This document shows, in pieces, positions 36,776 to 48,632 of a DNA stretch of 64,000 bases. The stretch is from NCBI GenBank assembly GCA_949592205.1, contig CATIUR010000001.1:75489059-75553058 (forward strand). The letters are read 5' to 3'. Position numbers and translations under genes: made by a program. Origin of the DNA: Helichrysum umbraculigerum (taxonomy: Eukaryota > Streptophyta > Magnoliopsida > Asterales > Asteraceae). The notes beneath the pieces are model-generated. The model worked only from the letters and a program-made list of their open reading frames with translations. It ran no database searches and was not told the origin of the DNA. The stretch's first letter is position 1, and the number at the start of each line of letters is the position of its first letter.

Positions 36776-37915
36776 TACTATGATAGTGTTGGTAATTTGT
36801 ATCCCCTACACGTTGCAGATTCGGCATTTGTCAACTACCGATACCCATTCCCTGTGGCATAAAAGACTTGGTCACCTTGGTGACTCTGTTCTCCAGGCAC
36901 TCGCTTCTCGGGGTCTTATTTCTTGTAATAAACAAAACTCACATCTCTTATGTAATGCTTGTCAACTAGGTAAGCAAACTAAATTGCCTTTCTATCAATC
37001 TACTTCTGTAGCCACATCTCCCTTTGACATTGTTCATTCCGATATTTGGACATCTTTTATCCCTAGTATCAGTGGATTCAAATACTATGTTCTTTTTCAA
37101 GACTACTTCTCTTACTTTCTCTGGGTGTATCCATTACGAAGAAAATCTGATGCTTAGTTTAAGTTTTTACATTTTCGCGCATTTGTCAATACCCGGTTCA
37201 ATCGTGAAATCAAATCATTCCAATGCGATCATGGTGGAGAATTTGATAACAATAATCTACATGATCTGTTTGCGAAACATGGCATTCAATTTCGCTTCTC
37301 ATGCCCACGTACGTCTCAACAAAATGGAAAATCTGAATGCATGATTCGTACCATTAATAACGTTGTGCGTTCACTTCTTTTTCAAGCTCGTCTTCCACCG
37401 GAATATTGGGTCGAAGCACTTCTTATGGCTACTACCTTACTTAACATCCTTCCATCTACCTTTATTAGCAATGCAATCTCATACGCTAAATTGTTTAATA
37501 AACCAACATCTAATTCTCATCTTCCCACATTTGGATGCCTTTGTTATCCTTATGTCTTCCCTCCACATAAACTAGCTCCTCGCACCATACCATCTATCTT
37601 TCTCGGGTACCCTGGTGATCACCGTGGCTATCGGTGCCTTGATCTAAACACCAATAAAATCATTATTTCTCATCATGTCATCTTTGACGAGCCTCTCTTT
37701 CTTTTCGGTTCCATGACTCCTACTAAATCCCCTTCCAATAAATTTTTAGACAATAATCTTGATCCCTCACCCATCGCTATACGCCTTCTCACCACCCCAA
37801 ATCATTCACAACAATCACCACCACCAACTCAAAGTACATCTAAACCACCACCTCAAACTCAACCTCAAACCCAAACTTCAGTTTCACCACCACCACCACC
37901 ACCACCTCCTGAGCA
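36776..37915 (+). pseudogene. Copia integrase fragment, inverted
   Basis: Plus-strand GAG-pre-integrase and integrase sequence inside a minus-strand element. Visible are the zinc-knuckle-like WHKRLGH...CNACQLGKQ (36855-36980), core VHSDIW with the first Asp (37030-37050), a second-Asp segment DHGGEF in another frame (about 37225), QQNGKSE with the Glu (37315-37340), then FGCLCYPYV and FLGYPGDHRGYRC, and a P/Q-rich tail ending at the right LTR. A TAG at about 37156 and frame shifts break it. Its C-terminal side abuts the 5' LTR, the reverse of the normal order. Confidence 0.88.
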
Positions 37916-38082
37916 TATTATAAATAAACCCATATGAGGATATTCCTTGTATTGATCATTTATTTATATAGATATGTACACTTTGTATATTACACTAAAC
38001 CCCATGTACTCTATACAAATACTATATACAGATATAATGTTAAGCCAATACTATAAATCATCTAGTCTAGTAATACTTAACA
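37916..38082 (-). repeat. 5' LTR of the copia element
   Basis: 167 bp partner of 30862-31024, next to TSD GGCAT at 38083-38087. The sequence adjoining its inner edge shows no tRNA-Met primer binding site, as expected if the normal leader and gag were replaced by the inverted integrase block. Confidence 0.85.
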
Positions 38083-38087
38083 GGCAT

Positions 38088-39718
38088 CAGGTATGGTTAA
38101 TGCTGGATCAATGGCCAAACCCGCAAGACGAATATATTAACAAGAACAGAGATAACCAGATTCCCAATATCAGGCAATTCCTTATTAGCCGTAATGAGCA
38201 AATAACCAAGTCTGCCAAAACCCTAAAAAGCGCAGCTTATATGTCTAGGGAAAACTAGAAAACAAATCCCAAACAAATGCAAAATAAGAAATAAATCGAA
38301 AAGTAAAGCTAAATTTTTTGAAAACTGCCATTTCGGCCCCTAAATGGCCCCGAATGACTAAAATTTGACCGGGCTCATCGCAAGGTCATGAGTTTTGCTC
38401 GTTTCGCCGTTTTCCATCAACTGTGTGAATTTCATTAAATTCCGCCACCGAAGTCAACTTTTAGCAAAATATGATGACAAGGACTTTGCAATGTCGAAAT
38501 CTGCATCATTCTCCCCTTCTTCGGAGAGACTCGACCACGAGTCAGTCTCGTCTTCACTATCTCCCTTAAAAGGGTGACAAATGAGCTACATTGAAAGTAG
38601 CAGAAACATTGTAGTGACCCGGAAGCTCAGTTTTTTATGCATTGTCATTAAGCTTTTTGAGTACCCGAAAAGGACCATGAGCTCGAGGCTTGAGCTTCCC
38701 AAAACGGACCATCGGGAAACCTCTCCTTACGGAAATGAATCCAAACCAGATCGCCTTCCTTGTACAAATCTGCTTTCAATGTTTATTTTCCCGATCTTGG
38801 TATTTTTTTATGATTCTGAATAATATGCTCTCGTACTTTCGGATGTAACTCCTTAATCTACGCGGACTGCTTATCTGCATCTACATTAACTGGTTCAATC
38901 ACATGAATATGTGCTAAGTCAAGAGGGGTGATGGGATTGCGACCATACACAATCTCAAACATAATTTTACCGGTTGTACGGTTAATTGACCTGTTAAATG
39001 CAAACTTGGACTGAGGAAGTGTAAGATCCCACTACTTAGGACTTTCACCAACCAAGCTTCTTAAAAGATTACCCTAACTTCTATTAGTTACCTCGGTATG
39101 TCTGTTTAGTTTGCGGATGATCAGAGCTACTAAATTGTAGCTTAGAACCACCCATTCTTGTCCACATATTGCACCAAAAGTGACTAACAAATTTCACATC
39201 ACGATTAGAAGTTAGTGTATATAAACACTATGAAGCTTAACAATCTCATAAAATTAAACTTTAGCTACTTGACTCGCATCAAAAGCATTCGAGTAAGGAA
39301 CAAAGTGAGCCATTTTAGAGAACATGTCGACTACCACCATCACTGAATATTTATTGCGTTGAGTACGAGGCAAACCCAACACAAAATCAAGATTGACATC
39401 TTCCCAAGGTGTTGTGGGTCCAATAAAGGAGTATATAATTACTTCCATGGGTTTTAACCATGCATGCATGTGACTAAACCAACACCTCTCTACAATAAAA
39501 TTAACATCTCTCTTCATTCGAGGCCGATAAAATTGATCTCGAATAAGTGCCAATGTCTTATCTCGCCCAAATTGGTCAGCAAGCCCCCCTGTATGACTCT
39601 CCAACATATAATTGCCTCCCATAACGAACTTAAAGGAACACAAGGAACATACAGCCGTGCACCTTTAAAAAAATAACCATTGTGCTTCGAGAATTGTTGG
39701 TATGGTCCCGTTGCACAC
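38088..39718 (-). pseudogene. Decayed Ty3/gypsy pol, integrase end
   Basis: Minus-strand continuation of the gypsy sequence at 55364-55913. In sense order: integrase zinc-finger region with SHTGGLADQFGRDKTLALI (39.6 kb), core DLDFVLGLPRTQR (39.4 kb; D present), a second-Asp region SNRDVKF where family members have SDRD (39.2 kb), then frameshifted DHPQT. Next come KEGDLVWIHFRKERFP and KLKPRAHGPF (38.7 kb) and a pol C-terminus with SEEGENDAD (38.53 kb). 38.09-38.5 kb is probably its LTR. Multiple stops and shifts; inactive. Confidence 0.85.
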
Positions 39719-40470
39719 TGATATCGTGTAAAAAGTCACGTTTTTACTACCGATATCTCTCTCATTCTGGAGCAAATACTTGGCATTTGAACTCAAACAA
39801 CACGCAAATCAATGATAATATGTTAAGAAGATCAAAACAAGGTTGCACGATAAAAATCAAGCAAAACGGCCGAGAAACGAAGATTCCACATACGTTTGAA
39901 GATTCAAGGCTTAAAAACGAGATTTCAAGACTAAAGCGCCCTCCATCAACATCCAATATTTCCAATATGTTCGTTTTTAGAATTCGAATCCAACAGAAGA
40001 AGAATCAACAAAAACGGGAGAAAAATGAAGATTTCGCGCCCGCCGAAAGATCCAAATGATCCGTATGCAATATCTGGAGCTAGGGACCTCATTTCAGGGC
40101 CTATGTTATGTTAAAATCTTTGTTTTTGAATTACGAATCCAACAAAAAAAGAATCAACTCAAACGGACGTATAACGAACAAAACACGCACGAATCAAGAA
40201 ACGAAGCAACAAACGACGCAACGGGGCGGGGTGGGCCCACCGCCGCCGGCTGGACCCCCACCGCCGCTGGCCACCATTTCCCTGCCCCGGTTTCCATTTT
40301 TGGTAACTTTTGGTACCTGGTGCGCCTACTTTTCGTGTTGTACGGTACCAGGTGCGCCTACTTTTCGTGTTGTACACACCATTTTTGGAAAGCTTTCTAA
40401 CATGCACCTCATGGTGCTAATGTGAGCCAAAGCTCACCTATAAATAGGTTGCCTAGGATTCATTTGAAAT

Positions 40471-40846
40471 TGTGAAAACGTATGATCGTTGAAGCTCAGA
40501 CTTTTTAGGTCTTGATCTAGGATTAACAAACAATGATAACAATTTGCAGCAGAATAATAATAAGAACAATGTTATCAACCAAATCCCTAATCATATTATT
40601 AATAATAATAATGACGGATACCCTTTAGTATCGGGGTTACAAGAACCTTAGGGATAACAAAGAACTTTAGACGTCTACATCTTTTCTAGGTGCACACAAA
40701 AAACCCTACACCTAATGTCTCTTTATATAATAGAGATACTAGGTTTACAAGAAACCCTAATCGTAGGAGAATAATAATTAAACAATTTACAATTTTAGTC
40801 CCTCATCTTTAATTATTTTGTATCATCAAATTAAAATATCCTAACA
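40471..40846 (-). repeat. 3' LTR of the non-autonomous copia element
   Basis: 376 bp; no difference from 43324-43699 was found by eye. Sense-strand TATA-like 'tatataaagag' (complement of ~40731-40740). Confidence 0.93.
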
Positions 40847-41286
40847 ATCTTCCCCTATTTGATGATGACAAAATAAACATCTTCTTGCGCAAACTTCCCC
40901 TTAGTTCTTGATTTCTTGTAAACATGTCATGCATAATAAGCTGCAAATCTTGACCTTCGAATCTTCTTCCCCTTTTTGTCATAATCCAATAGGGGTCTTC
41001 AAAAAGATAAGCAACTTCAAACATTTACAACCACTTGCTATATAATACACCACTAATCCAATTTTCTAATAACTCAAATTACCCTCCATGACGCATCCTC
41101 AGAATAATGAATTTGGACAATTAAAAATTATACAAGCAGTAGTAATATATAACTAGCAGTAGTAATGAATCCTTTTTCCTCAAACAATGCATGAACATCT
41201 TCCGATGGTTAAACTTTGTCAATAAGCTTCCCCTCAAATCAATATGTTAACCATCCCTTGAATCTCAAATCAATATTATTTGATCA

Positions 41287-41534
41287 GAATAACACGGTTA
41301 CACGATTGCAACAGGATCAAGAAACCTTGATCTTGAGGCTAAACAAACCCTTAGACGTCTACATTATGTGTGCACACCAAAACCTACGTCCCTATGTCTC
41401 TTTATATAATAGAGATCTTTAGGGTTACAAGAAATCATAATTATACTAGAAGACTAATTAAAATAAAACAATTCATCTTTAGTCCCTCAACTTGCATCTT
41501 TTATTTTGTCTCATCAAATTAATAAATCCTAACA
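41287..41534 (-). repeat. Third LTR-like segment inside the copia element
   Basis: A diverged copy of the LTR's inner-to-3' portion: 'ttagacgtctaca', 'tgtctctttatataatagaga', 'tttagtccctca', 'tcatcaaatta', 'atcctaaca', followed by the same purine tract 'atcttcccctatttgatgatgac'. The following ~180 bp also repeats 40860-41030. It is an old partial duplication within the interior, much more diverged than the terminal LTRs. Confidence 0.8.
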
Positions 41535-42379
41535 ATCTTCCCCTATTTGATGATGACAAAATATCGATCTTCTTGCAAAACTTCCCCTTAACTCTTGATT
41601 TCTTGTAATCATATCATGCCTTGCGATAAGTTGCAAATCTGAATCTTCAAATTCTTCTTCCCCTTTTTGTCATAATCCAATAGGGGTCTTTTGCAACTTG
41701 TAAACACTTCCCCTCAAGTGTTACATGTAGATGATGAAACATTAAACAGTAAGCTTCCCCTTAAAATATGTTCACCATCTCTTGAATCTCAAATTCGATT
41801 GGCTCTATGTAATGATTACTGGTCGGTGAAGAAAATAGAGTATAACAAACTTAATAAAGAAGTTAAATCTTCCAAACTTGTACCTTATATCTTGTACTAT
41901 CCACGACGTTGAACTTATAATCCAATGTATAAGTAGACCGCAATCTCTTTGACAAAAATCCTTATTTTTCCAACATAAGTCACTGAGCATACCAAAACTC
42001 TTTCAAGTGATAGCAAATGTGAGCATTGAGCATCATAAGTTTAATCTCACACGTTTGCTAGATTTGTCAAGTCTTCGTCGTCTCCATACAAACCAAACAA
42101 GTTATCTTCAAAGCTCTTCATCCACCACTTTGAGATATGATAAGATACAAACCTGTCAAACTCAACTACAATATCAAATAAGCTATAATCGATCTTCTTC
42201 GTAATCACATCTTCTTCGAAAACAAGCCATAAAATTAATAAGAATAAATTGTTATAAAAACAATTCCATTCGAGATCCAAACTTTCCTTATACAGTAACC
42301 ATAAGAACTGTACAGATAACCATCCAATAATAGCAACGAATACCATGTAGTACCATCCATGACGAGTATCACTAATTCC

Positions 42380-42690
42380 GCTAGTGTTTGAAAAATGACT
42401 AACAGTGGTTCTCGCTACCCAACAGTGGCAAAATTATATTAACAGTGGCAACTACTAACTAGCAGTGGCAACTACTAACAGTGGCTATACCGAACAGTGG
42501 TTACTATATATTAGCAGCGGTAGGGTTTTGTGCTAGCAGTGGCAAGCTTGTACTAACAGTGGCAAGCTTATACTAACAGGGGTAAGCCTGTACTGACAGA
42601 GGCAATGTTGTACTAGCAGAGGCAAGCTTGTACTAGCAGCGGGACACTTTGTGCTAACAGTGGCTGAGCAGTGGCTAGCACATGTAACTA
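42380..42690. repeat. CAGNGG motif array, 16 copies
   Basis: About 16 copies of (A/G)(A/G)CAGNGG in ~300 bp (e.g. aacagtggc, agcagcggt, aacaggggt, agcagaggc), with N = T, C, G or A. Copies are spaced roughly 15-21 bp, separated by 'ttgtacta / ctaacta'-like linkers. The same motif recurs in the SIRE-like element at 57.9, 59.7 and 63.8 kb. Confidence 0.9.
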
Positions 42691-43323
42691 ACAGGGGCAG
42701 CAACTTCAGAATTATATATCTCTCTGATGACGTATCTGATCATGCTCAAATTTTTACACGAAGTCGATCATTGTTTCATTAACCACATATCCAAAAATCA
42801 AGTCGATCCAATGGTTAACGAATCTAAAGTAATTTTCTGACTTCAGCTGCACGAAAGAAACCATAAACCTACTGCAGCAAATTCGAATTTGAATATCTCT
42901 AAGTAGAAACATCCAATCACAACGAAAATTTTACACAATGTAGAAACATATGTCTTCTATAACATATCCAAAAATCATAAACTTTCATTGGATAATGAAG
43001 ACACAGTGATCGTTTTACTTCTGTCGTTCTGAAAAACCCTAAACTTTCAGCAACCAATTTCGACAATGAATATCTCTCAATCAAAAACTCAGATCGAAAA
43101 TTCCTTCGGTACGAATGTGCGCCTATATGTTAAGAACCTACAGTTCATATTTCACAACAATCTAACGGTTAACGAATGAGATCTGAATTTTTTACCATGG
43201 CTGTGCAGAAAGTGACGAATTACGAATTTTTCTTGCAATCTTCTAGGGTTTCTTCAATACGGCTTCTCTTTCTTGTAAAACTTGTAGATCCTAGATCACG
43301 AGCCACCTTGCTCTGATACCAAT

Positions 43324-43699
43324 TGTGAAAACGTATGATCGTTGAAGCTCAGACTTTTTAGGTCTTGATCTAGGATTAACAAACAATGATAACAATTTGC
43401 AGCAGAATAATAATAAGAACAATGTTATCAACCAAATCCCTAATCATATTATTAATAATAATAATGACGGATACCCTTTAGTATCGGGGTTACAAGAACC
43501 TTAGGGATAACAAAGAACTTTAGACGTCTACATCTTTTCTAGGTGCACACAAAAAACCCTACACCTAATGTCTCTTTATATAATAGAGATACTAGGTTTA
43601 CAAGAAACCCTAATCGTAGGAGAATAATAATTAAACAATTTACAATTTTAGTCCCTCATCTTTAATTATTTTGTATCATCAAATTAAAATATCCTAACA
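43324..43699 (-). repeat. 5' LTR of the non-autonomous copia element
   Basis: Partner of 40471-40846. Followed in sense by two bases and then the initiator tRNA-Met primer binding site at 43321-43310. Confidence 0.93.
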
Positions 43700-45334
43700 G
43701 AAAAACACACCAATATATGCACACATTCTAGCATATTTCACACTTTCTCACCATCCATTCTTTTCTTTCTTTATTGTAATCCTTCCTTGGTTAATTAGAC
43801 TAGCTAATTAACTAGGCAAGGAAGATTTGTACGGAGGTGCTCCGGGACGCATTTGTAGCTACGAGTTATTGTACTTCTTTATCAGGTTTTAATCTATCTT
43901 CCATATTTAATTATGTTCGTTCTTTCTTTAATAAATTTAAATATGTATGCTAGAATTGCCATGATTAGCTAAATAACTCAATTGTCTGCTATGATAGTCG
44001 TTTAGGAGAGATGTAAATATGTGATTATATTGTATGCTATGAGATTGCGGGTGTTGTGTATTATGAATAGATGTAGGAATCAAATCTTTATCGATTATCT
44101 ACCCAACTCATGTTGTGACTAAAACCTTATCCAAAAATGAACGTAGCTAACTCATAGGGTACATGTCACTTAGTTATACTATGTTTGATTGAATCATTGA
44201 GCTGGGCATGCCGGTGTTCTCTAGACTAAATTAGGATCCAAGAGACATGGAATATGGGAATAGAGGTAAATTAAGATTTAATTCGGACAGACGGTATTTT
44301 TGAGACAACTTTCGGAATATCCTCGATTTAATTAATACATTTGTATGCTTAGGTTTAACTATTGTCTTGATTGTCTTATTGCATGTTCTTGTTTGATTGT
44401 TGCCTTAGGATTATCGTACTAGTAAAATACACCTAGCCTTAATTATTGTGAAATAACATGACGGCCCCTATTCAACTGTTCTTCGATATAGTACTGGAAA
44501 TGCTTATGGCAAAGTACAAACGTATGGAAGTCGAGAACGACCGAAGGTAGTTATGTTATGGATCAATTAACAAACGTATTACTTAAGTTTCTATTTGTAA
44601 TATAAACCACCCCTGTCTTGTTACATACTTGAGTAATGTTGATAATTCATACGAATAAGTGATGACATCTTATCTGACCGCTTAGACCAGTTCTTCCAAC
44701 TTATTCCGACGAGGGTAAAACCCGTTTACAAGATTGTTTATTCAGCAAACTGTGCAATGATTCGGACGTCTACGATGACCGAGATTGGGGAATAGGATTC
44801 GAGATTAACTGTCAGATAATATGGACATGCATTTGAGAGAACTTTCGGTGTATGTTTTAATATGTTCTGCAACCCACGTGACATTCTATTTGCCTGATTG
44901 TGGACACCTCCGCGTTAGCCCGATAGTAGGATTGTAGAAATAACTCACATTAACTTATGACTTATCCTCATTAGAACTCTTCACGCTCTAATATTACCTG
45001 AACCACTTCATAGTAGACAATCGCTTTTAACTGCTGAACGCCCGAAGTAACCTCCATCTCCATTTCTGATTTAATTTAGTTTAATCTTAGAATAGAAAAC
45101 CCAAAATCCAAACCAACTCTCTTCCGCCCTAGCTAAATTCATAAAAGTCTCTAAATTCTCCTAGTTTCAATTCGTCGCGCTTTGAAGAACGATCCTAGGT
45201 CATACTTATCCTTGCTAGCCCTTAGATTAGCAATAATAGTAAGCCTAGGCCCCAGCCTTATAAATTTAAAACCCACTGTTGTAACCAGATAGTTATCGTT
45301 AACGACACCGACCTATCGGGGCGCAACAGGTTTT

Positions 45335-45352
45335 TGGCGCCGCTGCCGGGGA
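45335..45352 (+). other. Primer binding site, tRNA-Asp type
   Basis: TGGCGCCGCTGCCGGGGA, six bases after the 5' LTR. It equals the Athila/Tat-type tRNA-Asp complement except one base (CGCTGCC for CGTTGCC). Confidence 0.85.
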
Positions 45353-45485
45353 GCGTCGGCGACCGATTTTAGGAAATTTAGTAACTTTAGTATTTAGCGA
45401 TCCTTTTGAAAGATTAACATCAATCGAAAGTTACACTTTTTGCCCTTAGGACTAGTTTAGATTAGTTTTATTTTATTAACCAACC

Positions 45486-46043
45486 ATGTCAACCCCTTAT
45501 TTTAATTTAACAAACCTTACACCAAGTGGATCCTTAAACCAACTTTTGGCCATTCCTTCACCAATAACCCACTTACATTCCTCAAAACAACTTTTATCTG
45601 ACTTTATACTAGAACAAAATGTCATAAACAATAGGATAGCCGGATTTCAAGACAACATTGACGCTATGATAAAAATTTCCGACAAATTAATTTCTAACAT
45701 GGAGTCTATTTTGGAAAACTTGAATTTTATTGAGGAAAGTACGTCGGCGACTACCATTCAACCCAATGATGTGTTAATCGTCACTAGGGGAGGAAAAATA
45801 ACCAAAGTTGATCCACCACCACCGAATAACACCCCCGAAAACACTTCCTCGCCCACACCTACACCAAGTGAACATGTGTCCATTGACATCCCTGTCACAA
45901 CACCTGACCCATCACCAACCAAAACTCCGGATAATGCACCTCGCACGAGAATACCTTATCCCGGTAGACTTAAAAAGGAAAAGCAAGAAGCCCAATTCGG
46001 TAAATATCTGGAAATGTTTAAAAGCTTGCACTTGAATGTTTGA
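45486..46043 (+). pseudogene. Reduced gag-like reading frame
   Basis: A 185-codon frame that ends at a TGA (46041-46043) in a region where Athila-type proteins read on towards protease; after the stop the same frame continues to a second stop, TAA 46092-46094. The N-terminal ~100 residues are helical and unrecognised. Then comes a P/T-rich stretch and a conserved PYPGRLKKEKQEAQFGKYLE segment that precedes protease in this family. The usual Athila gag core and CCHC knuckle are absent and the protein is far shorter than normal, so gag has been deleted in part. Confidence 0.75.
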
Positions 46044-46094
46044 CTATTAGATGCTTTAGTAGAAATGCCCACATGTGCCAAATTCTTTAAATAA

Positions 46095-48632
46095 CTCCTT
46101 TCAAACAAAGAAAAACTTAGGCAAATAGTTAGTTTACCCTTAGATGCTGAATGCTCTTTAATTGTACAACATGGTCTTCCACCTAAGTTAGGAGACACTG
46201 GACGTTTTACAATACCCTGTTTTCTCCAAGATATCCAAATTAGTAATGCTCTAGCTGACCTAGGTGCTAGTGTCAATCTTATGCCTTATTCCCTCTATAA
46301 GAAATTAGGATTAGATAACCTACTGCCTACTCGTATGACCATTCAATTAGCAGACAGATCAGTTAAACTCCCTCGAGGAATTGCTGAAGATGTCATGGTC
46401 AAGGTCGATAAGTTCGTCTTTCCAGTAGACTTCATCATCATGGATATAGAGAAAGACACCCACATCCCACTCATCCTTGGCAGACCTTTCTTAAATACTG
46501 CCAAGGCCGTAATCGACGTAAATGAAAAATCTTTAAAACTAAGAGTCGGGAAAGAGGAGGTCACCTTTAATGTCAATCGATTATTGAAGCAACCTCTGGA
46601 AGAAGACCTTGGTTTGTGCGATACTATGCAGGACATCTTTGATGAACATCTCCACGAAGTGTTGGCACTATCCAGCCAGAACCCGATACCTACCACGGTA
46701 GTCACCGTTCGAAGATTATATAACGAGGATCCTGGGCTGCAGTCCGCAATCACTTCGCCAGCAAAGTCTGAAGAACTTCTATTTCCCTTGTTCGAAAAGA
46801 AGCTATCTTGCACCAATGGCAAAACGATAGCCGACCCATTGGGATGCGGTACACCGATATCTTGGCTGAAAAGAGATACATCCACACTCAATGCCACGAA
46901 TCCAGCTCCTTCAATTAAAGAAATCCTGGATTCCTTCAAAGGGATGAGTATTGAGCCACCACCATTTGAATCTCAATTAATCAACCAACCCGAACCTCTG
47001 TTATTTCCAAACCCTGAATTAACCATAAACCAATCCTCAACCGCTCAATTTCAAGAATTCCAATTCACCGACGGCGGAGAAATTATTCTCACCCGAAATG
47101 ACGAAGTGTCCTCATCATTGGTCAACAAATACGAGCTAAAAACGAACGAATTCTCAAACCAAACCGAATGGGTCGAAATAGCATCCATCTCTACATCCGA
47201 ACCCGAGATAGACAAGGCACCCTTCCAAGCTGAATATGAGAAGCTGAATAGAGACGAAATAGCTAGAATGAAGCCGTCTATTGAGGAACCACCAAACTTG
47301 GAATTAAAGGAATTGCCACCTCACCTTGAATACGCTTACCTCCAAGGAACCTCCCAACTCCCGGTGATAATCTCAAAGGAGTTGAAACCAAAAGAGAAAG
47401 CTCAGCTAGTTGATGTGTTGAAATCACACAAGAAAGCAATCGCATGGAAAATTTCTGACATACAGGGAATTAGTCCTAACTATTGCACGCATAAGATCCT
47501 GATGGAGAATGATTTCAAACCATCCGTTCAAAGGCAGAGACGAGTAAACCCTAAAATTCAAGACGTAGTGAAACAAGAGGTTATCAAACTCTTGGATGCT
47601 GGACTAATATACCCAATTTCTGACTCACCTTGGGTTAGCCCTGTTCAAGTCGTCCCAAAGAAAGGAGGAATGACGGTCATTACAAACGAAGAAAATGAGC
47701 TCATACCAACTCGGACCGTCACCGGTTGGAGGGTTTGTATTGACTACCGGAAGTTAAACGAAGCAACTCGCAAGGATCACTTTCCACTTCCGTTTATTGA
47801 CCAAATGCTCGAGAGGCTGTCGGGAAACGAATTCTACTGTTTCCCTGATGGATTCTCCGGTTATTTCCAAATTCCGCTCGATCCAAAAGACCAGGAGAAG
47901 ACGACGTTTACATGCCCGTATGGAACATTCGCATATCGACGAATGCCATTTGGATTATGCAATGCACATGCAACATTTCAGAGATGCATGGTTGCAATTT
48001 TCCATGACATGATCGAACAATGCATGGAAGTCTTCATGGACGACTTCTCTGTCTTCGGAGACTCTTTTGCATCTTGTTTGTCCAACCTCGATAGGATGCT
48101 CACCAAGTGTGAAGAATCAAATCTCGTTTTGAATTGGGAAAAATGCCACTTTATGGTAAAGGAAGGAATAGCCTTAGGACATAGAATATCAAAGTCAGGA
48201 ATCGAAGTAGACAAAGCCAAAGTCGAAACCATTGCGAAACTTCCACCACCCACCAACGTTAAAGCCATTCGAAGTTTTCTAGGTCACGCTGGGTTCTACC
48301 GTTGTTTTATCAAGGACTTCTCAAAGATCTCTCGACCGATTACCCACCTGTTAGGAAAAGACATCAAATTCGCATTTGACGAAAGCTGTATGAAGGCCTT
48401 TGACTACCTAAAGAAAGAGCTAACTAATGCACCGATCATGGTCGCTCCGGACTGGAGCCTTCCATTTGAAATCATGTGCGATGCAAGCGATTTTGCTGTA
48501 GGGGCAGTTCTCGGGCAACGGAAGGATAATATCTTTCGACCAATCTACTACGCTAGCAAAACTCTCACAGATGCTCAAGAGAATTATACAACCACCGAAA
48601 AGGAGCTGCTGGCTGTAGTATTCGCCCTTTGA
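46095..48632 (+). pseudogene. Gypsy protease, reverse transcriptase, RNase H
   Basis: Open from after the TAA at 46092 to TGA 48630-48632 (first Met 46281). Aspartic protease: active-site DLGAS (46257-46271), then LADRSVK, LILGRPF. RT: VCIDYRKLNEATRKDHFPLP, MPFGLCNAHATFQRCM (His where family members have Pro), catalytic FMDDFSVF (about 48030-48053). RNase H begins PFEIMCDASDFAVGAVL (48460) and continues to ELLAVVFAL, where a one-base shift near 48624-48628 gives the stop; sequence continues in the next frame. Family: Ty3/gypsy Athila-like, no chromodomain context. Defective because of the upstream stops and this frameshift. Confidence 0.92.

Larger units (their letters stand above)
30862..38082 (-). 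mobile_element. Ty1/copia element, rearranged and nested
   Basis: LTRs at 30862-31024 and 37916-38082 in direct orientation and TSD GGCAT (30857-30861 and 38083-38087). The sense is minus: LTRs start TGTTAAGTATTAC and a polypurine tract (complement of ~31025-31041) precedes the left, 3' LTR. The outer LTR ends read TG...TA rather than TG...CA. There is no PBS next to the 5' LTR and gag is absent. The RT-RNase H part is minus, but the integrase part is plus, i.e. inverted. Solo LTR B (4366 bp) interrupts RNase H. Without it the element is only ~2.85 kb, so much is deleted. Confidence 0.85.
40471..43699 (-). mobile_element. Non-autonomous copia element, very young
   Basis: LTRs of 376 bp at 40471-40846 and 43324-43699 look identical base for base. 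Sense is minus: TGTTAGGATA...GTTTTCACA. PBS TGGTATCAGAGC (complement of 43310-43321) adjoins the 5' LTR, and a polypurine tract (AAATAGGGGAAGAT, complement of 40847-40860) precedes the 3' LTR. TSD is GAAAT (40466-40470) / GAAAA (43700-43704). The 3' LTR of the host element keeps the empty site. The 2.5 kb interior codes for nothing recognisable, so it must move with proteins supplied in trans. Interior content: a third, diverged LTR-like segment, a CAGNGG array and repeated AGGGGAAG tracts. Confidence 0.93.
39719..45328 (+). repeat. 5' LTR of the Athila-like element
   Basis: Starts TGATATCGTG and ends GGCGCAACA. Native length is ~2.38 kb once the 3.2 kb copia insertion (40471-43699) is left out. 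TATA box TATAAATA at 40439-40446. Upstream is a GC-rich block (CCGCCGCCGG repeats, 40230-40285) and a 32 bp tandem pair with gtgcgcctacttttcgtgtt (40313-40377). The first 400 bp differ from the 3' LTR by about ten bases. Confidence 0.92.

Noticed and set aside
39734..40425. Open frames repeated at 39.7 and 52.8 kb, possible duplicated host gene
   Set aside because: They are the same LTR sequence at both ends of the Athila-like element.
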